Of a DNA stretch of 31,730 nt, positions 10,076-17,757 are shown piece by piece. Below the pieces are notes generated by a model. It searched no databases. It saw only the letters and a program-made list of their open reading frames with translations, and was not told the DNA's origin. Source of the DNA: CAZEDU01 sp964511185 (GTDB lineage Bacteria > Myxococcota > Myxococcia > Myxococcales > Myxococcaceae); assembly GCA_964511185.1 (NCBI GenBank), contig CAZEDU010000057.1, positions 1-31,730 of the forward strand, given 5' to 3'. The first letter of the stretch is position 1. Every line of letters begins with the position of its first letter. The translations under genes and the position numbers were made by a program.

Positions 10076-10135
10076 ACACCGCGCTTGCTCGAAGTCGCGG
10101 CGGTCCCTACGTTGCGCGACCCTATGGCCTTTCGA

Positions 10136-11503
10136 ATGAAGACCCACCCGAAGGATGAACGCCGCAGCCAGAAGTTGTTCGGCACCGACGGCGTGCGAGG
10201 GGTGGCGAACGTCTATCCGATGACGTCGGAGGTCGCGATGCAGCTCGGTCGCGCGCTGGCGTACCTGATTCGGAACGGGAACCACCGGCACCGCGTCATC
10301 ATCGGAAAGGACACGCGGCTGTCGGGCTACATGCTCGAGCAGGCGCTCGCGGCGGGCATCACCTCGATGGGGGTGGACGTCGCGCTGCCCACGCCCGGCA
10401 TCGCCAACATCACCGTCTCGATGCGCGCCGACGCCGGCGCGGTGATCTCCGCGTCGCACAACCCGTACCAGGACAACGGCATCAAGTTCTTCTGGCGCGA
10501 CGGGTTCAAGTTGCCCGACGAGACCGAAGGGAAGATCGAAGATCTGCTGGCGAAGAACGCCATCGACCACCTGCGGCCCACCGCGACCAAGATCGGCCGG
10601 GCGGTGCGGCTCGAGGACGCGCGCGGCCGGTACATCGTGTCCCTCAAGACGACCTTCCCACGGGAGTTGACCCTGGAGGGGCTGACCATCGCGGTCGACT
10701 GCGCGAACGGCGCGGCGTACCGGGTCGCCCCCGAGGTGCTCGAGGAGCTGGGCGCCAAGGTGATCAAGCTCGGCGTGGAGCCGGACGGCAAGAACATCAA
10801 CCACAAGTGCGGCGCGCTCCACCCGGAGAACCAGGCCAAGTGCGTGGTGAAGCACGGCGCCAACCTGGGGATCGCGCTGGACGGCGACGCCGATCGGCTG
10901 ATCGTGGTCGACGAGCAAGGCCGCGTGGTCGACGGCGACGCGATCATGGCGATCTGCACGGGCGAGCTGGTGCAGCGCAAAGAGCTCAAGAAGAAGACGC
11001 TGGTCGCCACGGTGATGTCGAGCCTGGGGCTCGACCGCGCGGTCGGGCGGTGGGGCGTCAAGGTCGTGCGCACCCGCGTGGGCGATCGCTACGTCGTCGA
11101 GGAGATGCGCAAGCACGGCTACTCGCTCGGCGGCGAGCAGTCGGGGCACCTCGTTTTCTTGGACCACGCGACCACCGGCGACGGCACGCTCGCGGCGCTG
11201 CAGCTTCTCGCGGTGCTCTGCCGGCAGCAGAAGCCTCTCTCCGAGCTCACGAAGATCTTTGAGCCCGTGCCGCAGACGCTGCTCAACGTCGCGGTGAAGG
11301 AGAAGCGGGAGCTCGGCGAGCTGCCCGCGGTGATGCGCGCCATCTCCGGCGTGGAGAAGAAGCTCGGCGGCAACGGCCGGGTGTTGGTGCGCTTCTCCGG
11401 CACCGAAGCCAAGGCGCGCGTGCTGGTCGAAGGCCCTGACGCCTCCAAGAACAACCAATACGCCAAGGAGATCGCCGACACCCTGGTGAAGGCGCTCACC
11501 TAA
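10136..11503 (+). CDS. glmM: Phosphoglucosamine mutase
   Basis: 455 residues from ATG 10136, chosen because it places the family's N-terminal FGTDGVRG block about 13 residues in; ATG 10124 and TTG 10085 are in-frame alternatives and none has a clear Shine-Dalgarno. GlmM interconverts glucosamine-6-phosphate and glucosamine-1-phosphate on the path to UDP-GlcNAc for peptidoglycan and LPS. The phosphoserine loop ISASHNP has its Ser at 107, the metal loop DGDADR is at 249-254, and the phosphate-binding RFSGTEAKARVLVEGPD is near the C-terminus. AVISASHNP followed by NGIKFF distinguishes GlmM from phosphomannomutases. It closes the tilS-ftsH-folP-glmM group; the cdaA-ybbR genes that precede glmM in Firmicutes and some other bacteria are absent. 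A paired palindrome begins 3 bp after the stop. Confidence 0.95.
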   Translation: MKTHPKDERRSQKLFGTDGVRGVANVYPMTSEVAMQLGRALAYLIRNGNHRHRVIIGKDTRLSGYMLEQALAAGITSMGVDVALPTPGIANITVSMRADAGAVISASHNPYQDNGIKFFWRDGFKLPDETEGKIEDLLAKNAIDHLRPTATKIGRAVRLEDARGRYIVSLKTTFPRELTLEGLTIAVDCANGAAYRVAPEVLEELGAKVIKLGVEPDGKNINHKCGALHPENQAKCVVKHGANLGIALDGDADRLIVVDEQGRVVDGDAIMAICTGELVQRKELKKKTLVATVMSSLGLDRAVGRWGVKVVRTRVGDRYVVEEMRKHGYSLGGEQSGHLVFLDHATTGDGTLAALQLLAVLCRQQKPLSELTKIFEPVPQTLLNVAVKEKRELGELPAVMRAISGVEKKLGGNGRVLVRFSGTEAKARVLVEGPDASKNNQYAKEIADTLVKALT

Positions 11504-11505
11504 AA

Positions 11506-11534
11506 GGGGACTGTCCCCAACGGGGACTGTCCCC
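11506..11534. repeat. Paired palindrome element, copy A
   Basis: GGGGACTGTCCCC occurs twice (11506-11518 and 11522-11534) with the spacer AAC. Because each unit is itself nearly palindromic, the pair can fold into a 13-bp stem with one central T-T mismatch and a 3-nt loop. It lies just after the glmM stop and before the convergent ChaB gene, where it could act as a bidirectional terminator or a 3'-end stabiliser. The same architecture recurs at 16460 and 17758. Confidence 0.8.
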
Positions 11535-11549
11535 GAATGCCAACCGCAC

Positions 11550-11936
11550 CTACCGAACTTTCGCGATCGCCCGCGCGAGCTCCTTCTTCGACATCCGCGA
11601 GCGCCCGTCGATGTCCAGCCGCTTCGCGCGCGCGTAGAGCTCCGCCTTGGTGTTGCCGTACAAGTCCACCCCGCCGAAGGTCTCGCCCACGCCGCGCCGC
11701 TTCTCGGACGTGCTCTTGGTCGATCGCGGGTCGGACGGGCCCTTGTGCACCTTGGGCGCCCAGCGGTCGCCCACCCTCTCGAACGAATGTTTGAGCGCCG
11801 CGAAGGCGGTGCGGTGGGCGCGCTCCGCGTCGCCATACTGCCTCTTCGCCGCGTCGTGCACCTTCCGATAGGTGCGCTGCGCCTTGGGGGGAGAGCGCTT
11901 GAGGGTTCGGGGCAGCTCGGTTTCGCGTCTGGCCAT
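11550..11936 (-). CDS. ChaB-domain protein with a C-terminal Rho-N/SAP-like segment
   Basis: 128 residues from ATG 11936, chosen because a GGAGGA Shine-Dalgarno sits 8 nt upstream; an ATG at 11951 is in frame but overlaps that site. Residues ~9-65 match the ChaB domain (PRTLKRSPPKAQRTYRKVHD, then a long helix AAKRQYGDAERAHRTAFAAL and the aromatic VGDRWAPK end). ChaB was named from the chaABC cation-transport locus of E. coli, but its molecular role is not settled. Residues ~95-128 (TKAELYARAKRLDIDGRSRM, then SKKELARAIAK) resemble the small helical Rho N-terminal/SAP-type module, which often binds nucleic acid. The combination suggests a small basic nucleic-acid-associated protein; this is an inference. 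Convergent with glmM. Confidence 0.85.
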   Translation of the reverse strand: MARRETELPRTLKRSPPKAQRTYRKVHDAAKRQYGDAERAHRTAFAALKHSFERVGDRWAPKVHKGPSDPRSTKSTSEKRRGVGETFGGVDLYGNTKAELYARAKRLDIDGRSRMSKKELARAIAKVR

Positions 11937-12101
11937 CAGAGAATCCTCCATCGTCTTCGAGGACACGTTGTGCACGTCCGCGCTCGGCCGCCAGGGCACG
12001 GGAGGATTCGCTTTCACACACGCCTCGAGGCCCCGGGCCAGCTGGGTTTGCGGCGAAGGCGTCGCAGCTTGCCCGCCTTCTCCCAACCGTGAGGAAAACC
12101 C

Positions 12102-12458
12102 ATGCCTTCGCTTCGCATGCTCGTCGCTCTCGTCGTCACCTCCGTCGCCTTCGCTTGCGCGGGGACCAAAGAAGCCACCAAGGACGTCAAGGGAGCCATC
12201 CCTGGCGTCGAGACCACCAAGAACGGGATCGTTCAGCAGATTCGGCAGGATCGCATCAGCGTGAGGCTCGAGGAGATGGAGTACCCCGAGCCGGTGGAGT
12301 TCACCATCGCCGCCGACACCGTCGTCGAGCGGGAAGGGACCCCGATGCGTCTTCAGGACCTGCAGGAAGGCACGCCGGTCCGGGTGCATTTCGAGCCGGC
12401 GATCGGGCCGGAGCGGGCCTTCAAGATCGAGGTGCTGCCCGGCGCCGGCGCCCGCTGA
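12102..12458 (+). CDS. Small lipoprotein of unknown function
   Basis: 118 residues with a GAGGAAAA Shine-Dalgarno just upstream of the ATG. The N-terminus MPSLRMLVALVVTSVAFAC is a lipoprotein signal with Cys19. The mature part has a short Lys/Thr-rich linker (GTKEATKDVKGAIPG), then about 80 residues of alternating strands (GIVQQIRQDRISVRLEEM, FTIAADTVVEREGTPM, LQEGTPVRVHFEP, AFKIEVLP). That pattern is typical of a small OB-like or DUF5666-like beta-barrel with its 'interconversion of coefficient' style repeats, but I cannot assign it to a family. The gene is divergent from the ChaB gene (165 bp between starts, nothing else recognised there) and is followed by a strong terminator hairpin. Confidence 0.75.
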   Translation: MPSLRMLVALVVTSVAFACAGTKEATKDVKGAIPGVETTKNGIVQQIRQDRISVRLEEMEYPEPVEFTIAADTVVEREGTPMRLQDLQEGTPVRVHFEPAIGPERAFKIEVLPGAGAR

Positions 12459-12472
12459 CACCAGCGCCCCGC

Positions 12473-12518
12473 GAGCCGCCCGCGAAAGTTGAGTGCCCTT
12501 GCGGGCGGCTCCTTCATT
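12473..12518 (+). terminator. Intrinsic terminator after the small lipoprotein, close to pdxJ
   Basis: GAGCCGCCCGC (12473-12483) pairs perfectly with GCGGGCGGCTC (12501-12511) over a 17-nt loop, followed by CTTCATT. It lies 14 nt after the lipoprotein stop and only 21 bp before the pdxJ start, so any pdxJ promoter must overlap it or pdxJ must be reached by read-through. Confidence 0.65.
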
Positions 12519-12532
12519 AGAGTGCGCGGGCT

Positions 12533-13261
12533 ATGACCCAGCGCCTGGGAGTGAACGTCGACCACGTGGCCACGCTTCGGCAGGCCCGCAAATCCGCCTA
12601 CCCCGATCCGGTGACCGCCGCCGCCATCGCCGAGCTCGCCGGGGCAGGGCAGATCACCATCCACCTGCGGGAAGATCGCCGCCACATTCAGGACCGAGAC
12701 CTGCGTGTGCTGCGCGAGACCTGCCAGACGCTGCTCAACCTCGAGATGGCGGCCAACCCCGAGATGGTGAAGGTCGCCTACGAGTACAAGCCGGACGTGG
12801 TGACGCTGGTCCCCGAGCGCCGCGAGGAGCTGACCACCGAAGGCGGCCTCGACGTCGGCGTGCAACGCGAGACCATCGCCAAGATGGTGAAGAACCTCAA
12901 AGACGGCGAGATCGTCGTCTCGCTCTTCATCGACCCCGACCTGGACCAGGTCCGCGCGGCGCATCGGTGCAACGCCGACCGGGTCGAGCTGCACACCGGC
13001 CGCTACTGCGAGGCGCGCAACCAGGGCGAGCGTGAGCGCGAGCTGTCGCGCATCAACGACGCGGCGAAGGCGGCCGTGAAGCTCGGCATGGGCGTCGCGG
13101 CGGGCCACGGGCTCCACTACGAGAACGTCGGCCCCATCGCGCGCATCCCGGAGATCGACGAGCTCAACATCGGCCATTCGATCGTCGCGCGCGCGGTGAT
13201 GGTCGGCTTCGATCGCGCCGTGCGAGAGATGATCGAGCGCATGCGCGCCGCGAGGGGCTGA
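12533..13261 (+). CDS. pdxJ: Pyridoxine 5'-phosphate synthase
   Basis: 242 residues, the usual length. PdxJ condenses 1-deoxyxylulose-5-phosphate with 3-amino-2-oxopropyl phosphate to give pyridoxine 5'-phosphate in the DXP-dependent vitamin B6 route. The N-terminal VNVDHVATLRQAR, the ITIHLREDRRHIQD block, LVPERREELTTEGGLDV, FIDPDLDQV, the VELHTGRYCEA segment, AAGHGLHYENV and the C-terminal ELNIGHSIVARAV are all family signatures, including the His residues of the phosphate/active site. It is the first gene of a compact four-gene operon: its TGA is followed immediately by the acpS ATG. No good Shine-Dalgarno is visible before the ATG; a leaderless or near-leaderless transcript is possible. 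PdxJ beside AcpS is a widely conserved arrangement. Confidence 0.97.
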   Translation: MTQRLGVNVDHVATLRQARKSAYPDPVTAAAIAELAGAGQITIHLREDRRHIQDRDLRVLRETCQTLLNLEMAANPEMVKVAYEYKPDVVTLVPERREELTTEGGLDVGVQRETIAKMVKNLKDGEIVVSLFIDPDLDQVRAAHRCNADRVELHTGRYCEARNQGERERELSRINDAAKAAVKLGMGVAAGHGLHYENVGPIARIPEIDELNIGHSIVARAVMVGFDRAVREMIERMRAARG

Positions 13262-13645
13262 ATGTCGGTGCTGGGCCTGGGCATCGACGTCTGCTCGATC
13301 GAGCGGATTCGGCAGATCATCCGCGGGCCGCGCGGCCGCCGCTTCATCGACCGGGTCTACACGGAGGCGGAGCAGGCGGTCTGCGAGCAACGCCAGGACG
13401 CGGCGCCCGCATACGCCGCGCGGTTCGCCGCCAAGGAGGCGCTCGTGAAAGCGCTGGGCGCCCCGGCGGGGTTGCGCTGGAAGGACATGGAGGTCACCCG
13501 CACCACCGCGGCGCCGTTCTTCCAGGTGCGCGGCGTGGCCGAGACCGAGCTGACACGCCTCGACGCCATCACGCTCCTGTCGCTCACACACGACGGAGAC
13601 GTGGCGGCGGCGGCGGTGGTGGTGCAGCGCAGGGAGAGACGATGA
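13262..13645 (+). CDS. acpS: Holo-[acyl-carrier-protein] synthase
   Basis: 127 residues, normal for AcpS. It transfers 4'-phosphopantetheine from CoA to a serine of apo-ACP, activating fatty-acid synthesis. The family motifs GLGIDVCSIERI (residues 5-16, with the Mg-binding Asp) and FAAKEALVKALG (with the catalytic Glu) are present, and the C-terminal LLSLTHDGDVAAAAVVV is the last strand, where the usual SxSH reads SLTH. Start chosen at ATG 13262, directly after the pdxJ stop, with the ribosome presumably handed on. Its stop overlaps the nnr ATG (ATGA, 13642-13645). Confidence 0.95.
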   Translation: MSVLGLGIDVCSIERIRQIIRGPRGRRFIDRVYTEAEQAVCEQRQDAAPAYAARFAAKEALVKALGAPAGLRWKDMEVTRTTAAPFFQVRGVAETELTRLDAITLLSLTHDGDVAAAAVVVQRRERR

Positions 13646-15174
13646 AGAAGGCGCTGACCGCCGCGCAGATGCGCGCGCTCGACCAGGCGGCCGGCGACGC
13701 GCACGGCATGCCGGCCTCGGTGTTGATGGAGAATGCGGGCGCCGCGCTCGCCGCGGCCGCGCTCGAGCTGGCGGACGACGGCGGCCGGTTCTTCGTGCTG
13801 TGCGGCGCGGGCAACAACGGGGGCGACGGGCTGGTCGCGGCGCGCAAGCTCGCGACCGCGGGGCGCACGGTCTACGTCGAGACGGTGGTGCCGGCGGAGT
13901 CTCTGAAGGGCGAGCCGGAGCGCGTCTACAAGGCCCTCACCGCCTCGGGGGTCACCGCTTCGCCCATTCCGTCGGACGTCGGTGTCGGCGCGGGCGACGT
14001 GGTCATCGATGCGTTGTTCGGCACGGGGCTGAGCCGCTCGCCGGAGGGCGCTTACGCGGACGCGATCCGGCGCATCGACCGTTGGCGAGACGCGGGCGCG
14101 AAGGTCGTCGCGGCGGACTTGCCGTCGGGGCTTCGCAGCGACAACGGCGAGCCGTTCGAGCCGTGCGTCCGCGCGGATCTGACGCTGTCGTTCGGGGAGC
14201 TCAAGATTGGCCACGTGCTGGAGCCCGGCGTCGCGCTGTGCGGCGAGCTCAAGGTGGCGGACATCGGGATTCCGCCGCGCGCCGCCGCGGCCATCCGCCC
14301 GCCGTTCGTTCAGCTCATCGAGGAGTCGGACGCGCGCGAGCGGGTGCCGCCGAGATCGTCCGGGTCGCACAAGGGCACCTTTGGCCATGTGCTGGTCGTC
14401 GCGGGCAGCTGGGGCAAGACGGGCGCGGCAGCGCTGGCCGGCAAGTCGGCGCTTCGAGGGGGAGCCGGGCTGGTGACCATCGCCACGCGTCCGGAGTCGC
14501 TGGTGCCGGTGATGGCCCACGCGCCCGAGCTGATGGGTGTGGAGCTGGTCGCCGACGGCGGGCTTCGGCTCGCGGACTTGAACCCGCTGCTCGAGGCCGC
14601 GGAGAAGAAGCAGGCGGTCGTCATTGGCCCGGGCATCCCGGTGGGCGAGGAGACCGCCAAGCTGCTCGCGGCGTTTCTGGAGGAGACGAGCGTCCCCTGT
14701 TTGCTCGACGCGGATGCGCTCAACGCGCTCGCCGGCGATTTGAGTGTGCTGGACAAGGCGAAGGGGCCGCTGCTGCTCACGCCGCACCCAGGGGAGATGG
14801 GGCGGCTGCTCGGGAAGAGCACCGCCGAGGTTCAGGCCGATCGGCTCGGGGCGGCGCGCGCGCTGGCCACCGCGCACCACGTGGTCGTCGCGCTGAAGGG
14901 CGCGCGCACGTTGATCGCGCTGGAGGACGGCACGGTCTGGGTGAACCCCACCGGCAACGCCGGGATGGCGACCGGGGGCACGGGCGACGTGCTGTCGGGG
15001 CTGTGCGGCGCGCTGTTGGCGCAGGGCCTGTCCACCGAAGACGCGGCCATCTTGGGCGTGTACGCCCACGGCTTGGCGGGGGACTTGGGCTCGCACAAGT
15101 GGGGCAAGCCCGGGCTCATCGCAAGCGACGTCATCGACGCGCTGGGCGAGGTCTGGTCGCGGTGGTTGGTGTGA
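13642..15174 (+). CDS. nnr: Bifunctional NAD(P)H-hydrate epimerase/dehydratase
   Basis: 510 residues, the normal length of the fused enzyme. It repairs NADHX and NADPHX: the N-terminal YjeF_N domain (about 1-215) epimerises the hydrate, and the C-terminal ribokinase-like domain (about 225-510) dehydrates it using ADP or ATP. Visible motifs: ALDQAA and PASVLMENAG near the start, GAGNNGGDGLVAAR (about 53-66, nucleotide binding), DALFGTGL, then in the second half GSHKGTFGHVLVVAGS, VIGPGI, LLTPHPGEMGRLL and TGGTGDVLSGLCGALLAQG with the catalytic Asp. It overlaps acpS (ATGA) and tsaE (GTGA), so four genes are translationally coupled. The nnr-tsaE neighbourhood is common in bacteria. Confidence 0.95.
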   Translation: MKKALTAAQMRALDQAAGDAHGMPASVLMENAGAALAAAALELADDGGRFFVLCGAGNNGGDGLVAARKLATAGRTVYVETVVPAESLKGEPERVYKALTASGVTASPIPSDVGVGAGDVVIDALFGTGLSRSPEGAYADAIRRIDRWRDAGAKVVAADLPSGLRSDNGEPFEPCVRADLTLSFGELKIGHVLEPGVALCGELKVADIGIPPRAAAAIRPPFVQLIEESDARERVPPRSSGSHKGTFGHVLVVAGSWGKTGAAALAGKSALRGGAGLVTIATRPESLVPVMAHAPELMGVELVADGGLRLADLNPLLEAAEKKQAVVIGPGIPVGEETAKLLAAFLEETSVPCLLDADALNALAGDLSVLDKAKGPLLLTPHPGEMGRLLGKSTAEVQADRLGAARALATAHHVVVALKGARTLIALEDGTVWVNPTGNAGMATGGTGDVLSGLCGALLAQGLSTEDAAILGVYAHGLAGDLGSHKWGKPGLIASDVIDALGEVWSRWLV

Positions 15175-15653
15175 GCGGCTTCGATCTGGAGCGCGTGCTC
15201 GAGCTGAGCAGCCCGGAGGAGACGAGCGCGCTGGGCGAGCGGCTGGGCCAAGTGCTGGCGCCGGGCGACTTCGTGGGCTTGGTGGGGGAGCTCGGCGCGG
15301 GCAAGACGCACTTCTCGCGGGCCGTGGCGAAGGGCGCGGGGGTCGATCCGAAGGAGGTCACCAGCCCGACCTTCGCCATCGTCTATCCCTACCGGGGGCG
15401 CCTGCCGCTGTACCACGCCGATCTGTACCGGCTTGCTGATGCAGATGAGCTGTACGCGACCGGCTACTTCGACCTGCTGCAAGGCGACGGCGCGCTGCTG
15501 GTCGAGTGGCTCGACAAGGTGCCGGAGGCGGCCCCGGAGCAGCTGCTCCGGGTGGAGCTCGAGGTCACGGGAGATCAGACGCGGCGCGCGCGTGTCGGTG
15601 CGCGGGGCGAGCGGGCGGTGGCCCTGGCGCGGCGTTGGCTCGGGGCAGGGTAA
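15171..15653 (+). CDS. tsaE: tRNA t6A biosynthesis ATPase TsaE
   Basis: 160 residues from a GTG that overlaps the nnr stop (GTGA, 15171-15174). TsaE is the small P-loop ATPase that works with TsaB and TsaD to make N6-threonylcarbamoyladenosine at position 37 of ANN-decoding tRNAs. The Walker A GELGAGKT is at residues 39-46, followed by EVTSPTFAIVYPY, the YHADLYRL block and LLVEWLDK, all diagnostic of the family. It ends the pdxJ-acpS-nnr-tsaE operon. It converges on the glutamine amidotransferase gene with only 7 bp between stops. A longer upstream extension of this frame runs inside nnr and has no family support. Confidence 0.93.
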   Translation: MSGFDLERVLELSSPEETSALGERLGQVLAPGDFVGLVGELGAGKTHFSRAVAKGAGVDPKEVTSPTFAIVYPYRGRLPLYHADLYRLADADELYATGYFDLLQGDGALLVEWLDKVPEAAPEQLLRVELEVTGDQTRRARVGARGERAVALARRWLGAG

Positions 15654-15660
15654 AGGCGCT

Positions 15661-16428
15661 TCAGAGCAAGTCGTCGACGCGCCAGCTGCGCTGCTGGAGC
15701 TCGGCGTCGACCGCGACCACGCCGTCCTCGGGGACCTCGCGCCAGTCCGGCTCGGCCGTGAGCCGCTCGCTCGCCACGCACCAGCGCGCGTCGCGGGTGC
15801 CGGCGGAGAAGAGCGTCTTGCCCCGGCGGCTGGCGACCATCAACTGTCCGTCGGTGACGAGGAAGTTCAAGGACGAGGGCTCGACGCCGGGGCGATCGGT
15901 GATCGCCCCGACCCGCCGCATGGTGATCGCGACCGCGCGTGCGACCTGTTCGACCGACGCGCGGGCGCGATCGGGCCCGGTGAGCGCGCGCAGCTGGGTG
16001 AGGAAGAGCAGGAAGCAGCGCTCGGAGTCGGTCTCGCCCTTCAGCTCTTGGCGCAGCTCCGGCGCGATCGCGGCCTCCAGCTCAGGCTGGTGGACGACGA
16101 ACTCTCGCACCGTGCCGTTGTGGGCGAACACCCAGCTGCCGCGGACGAAGGGGTGCGCGTTGCGCAGGTGCACCGCGCCGATCGACGCGAGCCGGACGTG
16201 CGCGATGACCGTCCGCGCCGTCAGCGCGGCGGCGATGCGGTCGAACTGAGGATCCTGGTGCGCCGGCGCGAGCCCGTGCGCGAGGCGCGGCTGGTCGGCG
16301 TCGAAGTAAGCGATGCCCCAGCCATCTTTGTGCTCGCTCGACTGCGTCCGCAGCGATCCGGACTCCGCCAGCAGCGGCTCCCTCACCGAGACGGGCTCTT
16401 CCGAGCGAAAGCCGAACAGTCGGCACAT
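15661..16428 (-). CDS. Class II glutamine amidotransferase (YafJ/EgtC-like)
   Basis: 255 residues. The chain begins MCRLFGF, so Cys2 becomes the N-terminal nucleophile after removal of Met, as in Ntn-type class II glutaminases. HKDGWGIAYFD, VIAHVRLASIG, NAHPFVRGSWVFAHNGTV and GETDSERCFLLFL are the conserved glutaminase blocks. There is no attached synthase domain, so it belongs with the stand-alone YafJ/EgtC-like proteins whose ammonia acceptor is generally unknown. EgtC hydrolyses gamma-glutamyl in ergothioneine synthesis, but no ergothioneine genes are visible here. It lies downstream of hutI on the same strand with a 66-bp gap that holds paired palindrome copy B; whether it is co-transcribed with hut genes cannot be told. 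Confidence 0.9.
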   Translation of the reverse strand: MCRLFGFRSEEPVSVREPLLAESGSLRTQSSEHKDGWGIAYFDADQPRLAHGLAPAHQDPQFDRIAAALTARTVIAHVRLASIGAVHLRNAHPFVRGSWVFAHNGTVREFVVHQPELEAAIAPELRQELKGETDSERCFLLFLTQLRALTGPDRARASVEQVARAVAITMRRVGAITDRPGVEPSSLNFLVTDGQLMVASRRGKTLFSAGTRDARWCVASERLTAEPDWREVPEDGVVAVDAELQQRSWRVDDLL

Positions 16429-16459
16429 GCACCCACCAGTATACCGCCAGGGCCTGAAG

Positions 16460-16488
16460 GGGGACTGTCCCCAGAGGGGACTGTCCCC
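16460..16488. repeat. Paired palindrome element, copy B
   Basis: GGGGACTGTCCCC at 16460-16472 and again at 16476-16488, spacer AGA. It has the same orientation as copy A and can form the same 13-bp stem with a T-T mismatch. It occupies the gap between the end of hutI and the start of the amidotransferase gene, both minus strand. Confidence 0.8.
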
Positions 16489-16494
16489 GTGTTC

Positions 16495-17739
16495 TCAACG
16501 GCACAGCGTGGTCGACAGCTCCGTCGGTCGAGCCACCACACGGCCCGCCTTGACCACCACGCGAGCGTGGTTCACACCAAAGTGGTAGGGCAGGTGCCGG
16601 TAGCTCTCGCATCCGAAGACGACCAGATCGGCCGGATCTCCGACCTGAATGCGTCCCTTGTCTTCGAGCCTCAACGCCAGCGCCGCTCCGCGCGTCATGC
16701 CCCAGTAGGCCTCGGCGGCCGACAGGCGGTTCTCCAGGCAAGCGAGCCAGAGCGTCAAAGACACGCTCTCCGACATTGCGGAGCCCGGGTTCACGTTCGT
16801 CGCCAGGGCGACGTTGACGCCGGCGTCTCGCAGCTTGCGGCCGGGCGCGAACGGCTGTGCGTGGAGCATCAGGGTCGCGGTCGGGACGAGCACCGCCGAC
16901 ACGCCCGCCTTGGCCAGCGCGGCGATGCCCGCATCGGAGATCCGCTCCAGGTGATCAGCCGTCGCGGCTTGCAGCTCGGCGGCCAGCTCGGCTCCGCCTC
17001 CCGAGGAGAGCTGATCGACGTGCAGGCGCGGGGTGAGGCCGTGCGCCCGGCCGGCGTTGAGGACCTCCCGCGCCTCGTCGGCGGTGAACGCGCTGTCCTC
17101 GACGAACACGTCGCAGAAGCGCGCCAGTCCCTTCGATGAGGGGATGATTTCTTCCACGCAGGTGCGGACGTAAGCCGCGCGGCTGTCGCGGTGCTCTTCG
17201 GGAATGGCGTGCGCCGCGAGCAGCGTGGGGATGAGCTCGACCGGCTGCGCCGACGACAGCTTTTGAATGACCCGAAGCATCTTCAGCTCGGCCTCGACCG
17301 AGAGGCCGTAGCCGGTCTTCACCTCCGCGGTCGTGACGCCTTGCGCGAGCAGGCGCGAGAGCCGGGGCAGCGCGAGCTGCACGAGCGCTTCCTCCGTCGC
17401 CTCGCGGGTCGCGCGAACGGTGCTGAGGATTCCGCCGCCGCGCTTGGCGAGCTCGACGTACGGAACGCCTTGGTTGCGCNNNNNNNNNNACTCTTCGGCG
17501 CGCTCCCCGGCGAACACCAGGTGCGTGTGCGGATCGACGAAGCCGGGGCCGACGAAGCCTCCCGCGGCGTCGATGATCTCTGTATGGGAGCTGAGCAGGT
17601 TGCGGTCGAGATCTTTTTCCTCACCGATGAAGACGACGCGCCCGGCGCGGATCCCGACGACGCCTCGCTGAATGGGGCGAAGGGGGTCGTCGGTGACGAC
17701 CTCGGACGTGTTTCGGATCAACAGGTCTAGTGCCGGCAT
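16495..17739 (-). CDS. hutI: Imidazolonepropionase, interrupted by an N gap
   Basis: About 414 residues from ATG 17739. HutI hydrolyses 4-imidazolone-5-propionate to N-formimino-glutamate, the third step of histidine degradation. It is an amidohydrolase: the metal-binding HTH (His71, His73) sits in VDPHTHLVFAGERAEE, followed by GVPYVELAKRGGGI, the TTAEVKTGYGLSVEAELKML substrate region, a DVFVEDSAFT segment, LHVDQLSSGGGAELAAEL, and the late ATNVNPGSAMSESVSL block. The 10-N run (17480-17489) falls just after RAEE; both sides read in the same frame. Family members usually have one codon fewer there, so the true gap may be shorter by three bases. hutU lies upstream on the same strand, 50 bp away, with palindrome copy C between them. 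Confidence 0.94.
   Translation of the reverse strand: MPALDLLIRNTSEVVTDDPLRPIQRGVVGIRAGRVVFIGEEKDLDRNLLSSHTEIIDAAGGFVGPGFVDPHTHLVFAGERAEEXXXXRNQGVPYVELAKRGGGILSTVRATREATEEALVQLALPRLSRLLAQGVTTAEVKTGYGLSVEAELKMLRVIQKLSSAQPVELIPTLLAAHAIPEEHRDSRAAYVRTCVEEIIPSSKGLARFCDVFVEDSAFTADEAREVLNAGRAHGLTPRLHVDQLSSGGGAELAAELQAATADHLERISDAGIAALAKAGVSAVLVPTATLMLHAQPFAPGRKLRDAGVNVALATNVNPGSAMSESVSLTLWLACLENRLSAAEAYWGMTRGAALALRLEDKGRIQVGDPADLVVFGCESYRHLPYHFGVNHARVVVKAGRVVARPTELSTTLCR
17480..17489. other. Assembly gap (10 N) inside hutI
   Basis: Ten undetermined bases, frame preserved on both sides. Read on the minus strand the codon entering the gap begins with T, consistent with the Phe that follows this point in many HutI proteins. 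The gap sits in the segment between the HTH metal motif and the GGGI block. Confidence 0.9.
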
Positions 17740-17757
17740 GGGGCCTCGCGGAAAACC

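Noticed and set aside
11937..12461. Upstream extension of the ChaB frame to 303 residues
   Set aside because: A perfect Shine-Dalgarno precedes ATG 11936, the ChaB domain starts right there, and the extension overlaps the divergent lipoprotein gene.
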